Shown here piece by piece: positions 62,781-64,000 of a stretch of DNA of 64,000 nucleotides (within the stretch, counting starts at the first letter, position 1; each line of letters begins with the position of its first letter). The notes beneath the pieces are model-generated. The model was not told the origin of the DNA, searched no databases, and saw only the letters and a program-made list of their open reading frames with translations. Source of the DNA: Streptomyces sp. HB132 (GTDB taxonomy: Bacteria; Actinomycetota; Actinomycetes; Streptomycetales; Streptomycetaceae). Both the position numbers and the translations under genes were made by a program. The stretch spans positions 186,001-250,000 of the forward strand of contig NZ_JAFBGA010000002.1 of the NCBI RefSeq assembly GCF_016909575.1, given 5' to 3'.

Positions 62781-63167
62781 ATGGAGCAGCGTGACGCGGC
62801 AGGGTACGGAGGATGTGCGACGGCGGCACTCGGGGCCGCCACGGCCCTGTACGTCTGGGGTTCCTCGGGGCGTACCCGGCGGCACATGGCCGGCGGCTTC
62901 GAGGGGCAGGGCAGGGACCTCTCCGTCCTGTGGACGGAGCTGCCCCTCGTCCTGCTCGCCGGGCTCCTGGTCCCCCCGGCCGTCTGGCTGCTGACCATGC
63001 GTCTGCTGCACGGGCACGGCCCCCTGCGTCACCGGGCCCTCGTCGCGGCGGTGTGCACGGCGGGCGTACTCGTACTGTCCGCATGGGGCCTGCACACCTG
63101 GGCGAACCCGCACGACCCGGACCACGTACGGCTGTCCGACGCCCCCGTGTCAGATCTCGACGCGTAG
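62781..63167 (+). CDS. Small two- or three-TM membrane protein
   Basis: A 128-residue protein from ATG 62781. An N-terminal hydrophobic segment (GCATAALGAATALYVWGSS) and two clear TM helices (LPLVLLAGLLVPPAVWLLTM and LVAAVCTAGVLVLSAWGL). No recognised family. Overlaps the 3' end of the P450 gene by 18 nt (convergent). Coding pattern fits a real gene. Confidence 0.6.
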   Translation: MEQRDAAGYGGCATAALGAATALYVWGSSGRTRRHMAGGFEGQGRDLSVLWTELPLVLLAGLLVPPAVWLLTMRLLHGHGPLRHRALVAAVCTAGVLVLSAWGLHTWANPHDPDHVRLSDAPVSDLDA

Positions 63168-64000
63168 CTCGCGCAGCCCCCGGATCACGTACCCCGGATT
63201 CCACTCCGGCTCCGCCGTCAGCCGCATCCTCGGCGCCTTGCGCAGCAACTCCCGGAAGGATGCGGCCAGTTCGATACGCGCCAGGGGTGCGCCCAGGCAG
63301 TAGTGGATGCCCGCGCCGAACGAGATGTGCGGGTTGTCGCGGCGCGCGAGGTCCAGGGTCTCCGCGTCGGCGAAGCGCTCCGGGTCACGGTTGGCCGACG
63401 CGAAGAGCAGCGCGACCTGCGAACCGCGCGGAATGACCGTGCCGTCGATCTCGATGTCGTCCAGGACCCAGCGCGCGAACATGGGCACCGGGGTGTCGTA
63501 GCGCAGCAGTTCCTCCACGGCGGTCGGCAGCAGGCCGTGGTCGTCGCGCAGGGACGCCAGTTGCTCCGGGTGCCGGAAGAGCATCCACCAACTGTTGACC
63601 GTGGCGTTGACGGTGGCCTCGTGGCCGGCGTTGAGCAGCAGGACGCAGGTGGAGATGATCTCCTGCTCGGTCAGCCGGTCCTCCTCGTCGTGGGCGGCGA
63701 TGAGCCCGGAGATCAGATCCGCCCCCGGGTCCGCGCGCCGGGCGGCGATCAGTTGGCGCAGATAGGCGGAGAACTCGACCGACGCCTGGACCGCGGCCCG
63801 CGCCATCTCCTCCGGCGGGTTCAGCTCGAACATCCCGCAGATCGCCGCCGACCACGGCCGCAGCAGCCCCCGGTCGGCCTCCGGGACACCCAGCATCTCG
63901 GCGATGACGGCCACCGGCAGCGGCTCCGCGACCGCGCTCAGCAGATCACCGCCACCCGCCGCGACGAAGTCGTCGACGAGCCCGGCGGCCAGCCGCTCCA
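63150..64000 (-). CDS. Cytochrome P450, N-terminal part beyond window
   Basis: The C-terminal 283 residues are visible and the frame is open to the window end. I-helix LLNAGHEATVNATVNSWWML (the A/GGxE/DT motif; here GHEAT with A for the usual T at one place), ExxR in AVEELLRYDTPVPMFARW, and the haem loop ISFGAGIHYCLGAPLARIEL with the cysteine ligand. Typical of actinobacterial class I P450s that oxidise secondary metabolites or xenobiotics. Substrate not readable. Confidence 0.93.
   Translation of the reverse strand, partial: ERLAAGLVDDFVAAGGGDLLSAVAEPLPVAVIAEMLGVPEADRGLLRPWSAAICGMFELNPPEEMARAAVQASVEFSAYLRQLIAARRADPGADLISGLIAAHDEEDRLTEQEIISTCVLLLNAGHEATVNATVNSWWMLFRHPEQLASLRDDHGLLPTAVEELLRYDTPVPMFARWVLDDIEIDGTVIPRGSQVALLFASANRDPERFADAETLDLARRDNPHISFGAGIHYCLGAPLARIELAASFRELLRKAPRMRLTAEPEWNPGYVIRGLRELRVEI

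Overview
The window looks like a Streptomyces chromosome. It is very GC-rich with strong third-position GC bias, genes overlap by ATGA/GTGA, GTG/TTG starts are common, and there are secreted GDS(L) esterases, GH19 chitinase with DasR-type boxes, multiple PknB-like kinases, a PucR regulator and a P450. The order sigma factor / asd / ask / DUF5063 / recR / ybaB / SLATT gene and the nearby purA match a block familiar from Streptomyces core chromosomes.

Left part (1 to about 23.9 kb) is an integrated defence-rich genomic island. Two near-identical copies of the 3' half of a tRNA-Pro(CGG) gene (23089-23133 and 23829-23873), each starting at the anticodon loop, lie at its right edge, with a decayed tyrosine integrase between them. 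This is the signature of tRNA-directed integration. The intact tRNA and left end must lie outside the window to the left. Cargo, left to right: (i) a minus-strand pair made of a SNF2-type helicase (partial) and a 2109-aa fusion of a Ser/Thr protein kinase, a DEAD/DEAH helicase with zinc ribbons and DUF1998, and a nuclease-like tail; (ii) a divergent plus-strand unit with a coiled-coil protein of unknown role followed by a complete type III Wadjet plasmid-defence operon (JetA, JetB, JetC SMC-like ATPase, JetD Toprim nuclease), all overlapping by 4 nt; (iii) a minus-strand pair made of a GNAT-PIN-ASCH-like multidomain protein and a small ASCH protein that are translationally coupled; (iv) a multi-TM alpha/beta hydrolase with rare TTA codons. 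Items i and iii are the best candidates for undescribed systems.

Middle part (24-33 kb) starts the core chromosome: a PrpF/GalD-type tautomerase and an RraA/GalC-type aldolase with a decayed GntR regulator and a preserved operator, an FMN reductase/TetR divergent pair with twin operators, an ARMT1-like DUF89 protein, htpG, a secreted esterase, an NTF2-like protein, and a methyltransferase.

Right part (33-64 kb) is ordinary housekeeping and regulation: S9 peptidase, SURF1, SigE-family sigma factor with its membrane-protein partner, asd-ask operon (with an internal start for the ask beta subunit), DUF5063, recR, ybaB, SLATT protein, GntR regulator, class III aminotransferase, DJ-1/MarR operon with its operators, two similar membrane Ser/Thr kinases (one beside a PstS-like protein), a PucR regulator, a second DnaN-like clamp, GH19 chitinase, purA, a diacylglycerol-kinase-like protein, a frameshifted MarR/GbsR regulator, a small membrane protein and a truncated P450. 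Strong hairpin terminators separate many units.
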